From contig JBCAML010000003.1 in the NCBI GenBank assembly GCA_038503075.1, positions 868,001 to 932,000 on the forward strand: a stretch of 64,000 bases of DNA, in the 5' to 3' direction. The notes beneath the pieces were generated by a model, which did not search any database, was not told where the DNA came from, and worked only from the letters and a program-made list of their open reading frames with translations. Shown one piece after another: positions 62,728 through 64,000 of this stretch (position 1 is its first letter; each line of letters starts with the position of its first letter). The translations under genes and the position numbers were made by a program. This DNA comes from Gyromitra esculenta (taxonomy: Eukaryota; Ascomycota; Pezizomycetes; Pezizales; Discinaceae).

Positions 62728-64000
62728 TGCCTCTTCGTGTCCTTCACTCGATCGTCAAGAATGACTTTCAAGTTAACCGAACGGATAAAGAGGGAGGAGA
62801 AACAGAGTTGATAGGAAGGTGGCATGGCCTCCTTATTATGCTTTTTGATATCAGGCGCAATTATCGGACGTTGCTCGTGTGCCATGATTTTCACAAGCCC
62901 ACGTTATCTCTACCCTCTTGATTATTTCCCCACACTAGAAGGTGAGGTTAGATGTATGTCGCCTGTAACTCGCCGCCACTGTGCCCCTGGTCTATGCGAT
63001 ATCTCTTTGCGCGTGGTACCAATTTTCGCTATCGCTCCCGGAATGCTACAGCATATCGCCCCAACCCCTCAAATCATAATTACTAGATACGAAACCCTTA
63101 CATCAACTCGCTACTCCTGGCTTGTCATACTATTGGAGTTCTATACTTAATACATTCGTAGAACCTGTGAGTAGGAAGTGAGACAAAATATGCGACATGC
63201 ACGGCAAAAATTCCCGTTGTCTAGAGAAGTGAGGTCAGAATCCGGATACATATCGCTGTCTGTCACTAATTCTATGGCTGCGAATGCTTCTGGCTATTGA
63301 TGAAAGTGGGTCGCGATTCGTTTCAAACTTCACCTCGGACGTTTTCCCCTTTTGGTATGGTCTGGTAAATTTAAATACACCAGCGTCAACCTTAATTGGC
63401 AGTTCAAATGTTCGAACGAGCGATTACCCGACATGGCTTATCAACAAGCAACCTCGACGGTGCGTGGAGCTACTCAAGCGATTGACCTTTTAAGATTGAG
63501 TTTACCCACGTGCCCTATTCGAATACTGGGCTGAAGTTATGCAGTCGTGGGGAAGCCGTAGGCTACAGCACTATACCGAGCTAAAGATCTCAAGTTAGCC
63601 ATTGATTATCTCTTGATTTTCGAGTACCAATTGACCCTCTACAGGTTGCAACTTAATATCAGAAGTATTTCAATTAAAGTTTCACTCGAATTCATATTCC
63701 CGATAGAGACTGCTAAATTCTCACTTATTTGGCAACGAAGCAAGAGCAATATTCATATCATTTTGTATGAAGCTAATCGCGATCTATGTGGCATCTCTCC
63801 AACCATGTGTTGGATCCGTAGCACACTCTCAAAACAGCAGGTACCCTACTAATTTTTAGTATTCTTGCACAGACGCTGGGCTTGGCATCATCTGTGACCT
63901 ACATGTATCGATGGTACAGTCGGACCTTGATATAAGGAACCTCAATATAATGGAGATTTGCAGTAACGGACGGAAGTTGGGTGCAACTTTGAGTTCTTGG
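62728..64000. other. Upstream region of the OPT gene, no gene seen
   Basis: About 1.27 kb. The OPT promoter should lie in the first part. Only short ORFs (at most 108 codons, no motif) occur to the window end. Confidence 0.45.

Noticed and set aside
63352..63534. Small ORFs near the right end
   Set aside because: Two frames overlap on the same strand with no motif; both look like chance ORFs.

Overview
The window is nuclear DNA of a filamentous ascomycete. Host genes have short introns (55-83 bp) with GT..AG ends, and recognisable fungal proteins are present: a TOK-type potassium channel, an ABC1-type kinase, an OPT transporter and a RidA/YjgF protein. A repeat-rich genome such as a pezizomycete (truffle-like) would fit, but the species is an inference and I cannot name it.

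Layout. 1-1562: no gene seen. 1563-6296: a Ty1/copia element on the minus strand with a half-tRNA primer site. 6534-12806: a RidA-family gene split by a complete Ty3/gypsy chromovirus (G1, 6756-12604, duplicated target TCGAA). 13718-45371: about 32 kb of nested LTR retrotransposons. It holds one gypsy element with intact ORFs (G2, 16099-21990, minus), three decayed or interrupted ones stacked inside each other (G5 31523-39725 in G4 27518-42375 in G3 23183-45371), thirteen solo LTRs of two families (A and B), and two 948-bp copies of a TG..CA repeat (X). Nearly every insertion can be resolved to the base by its 5-bp target duplication, so the order of events can be read. 46239-64000: a host gene region with a TOK channel, a Ser/Thr-rich single-pass membrane protein, a coiled-coil protein, two uncertain ORFs, an ABC1-family kinase and an OPT transporter, plus two copies of a 174-bp TA-flanked MITE.

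How the mobile elements work. All five gypsy elements appear to belong to one self-primed chromovirus lineage of Tf1/sushi type. A 9-nt sequence in the LTR, 40-50 bp after the TATA box, is complementary to the 9 nt lying 2 nt after the 5' LTR. The LTR end carries a three-armed RNA fold whose stems change in a compensatory way between copies. Gag and Pol are joined by a canonical T TTA AAC slippery heptamer directly before the gag stop, followed 6 nt later by a covarying 8-bp hairpin. The LTRs end in TTTCA...TGAGA instead of TG...CA. Pol ends in a chromodomain, which fits insertion into existing repeats.

Decay. Most nonsense codons in G3-G5 are CGA to TGA, as expected for deaminated methyl-CpG. 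Many frameshifts in G1, G3 and the RidA gene are one-base losses or gains in homopolymers, so some may be sequence errors.
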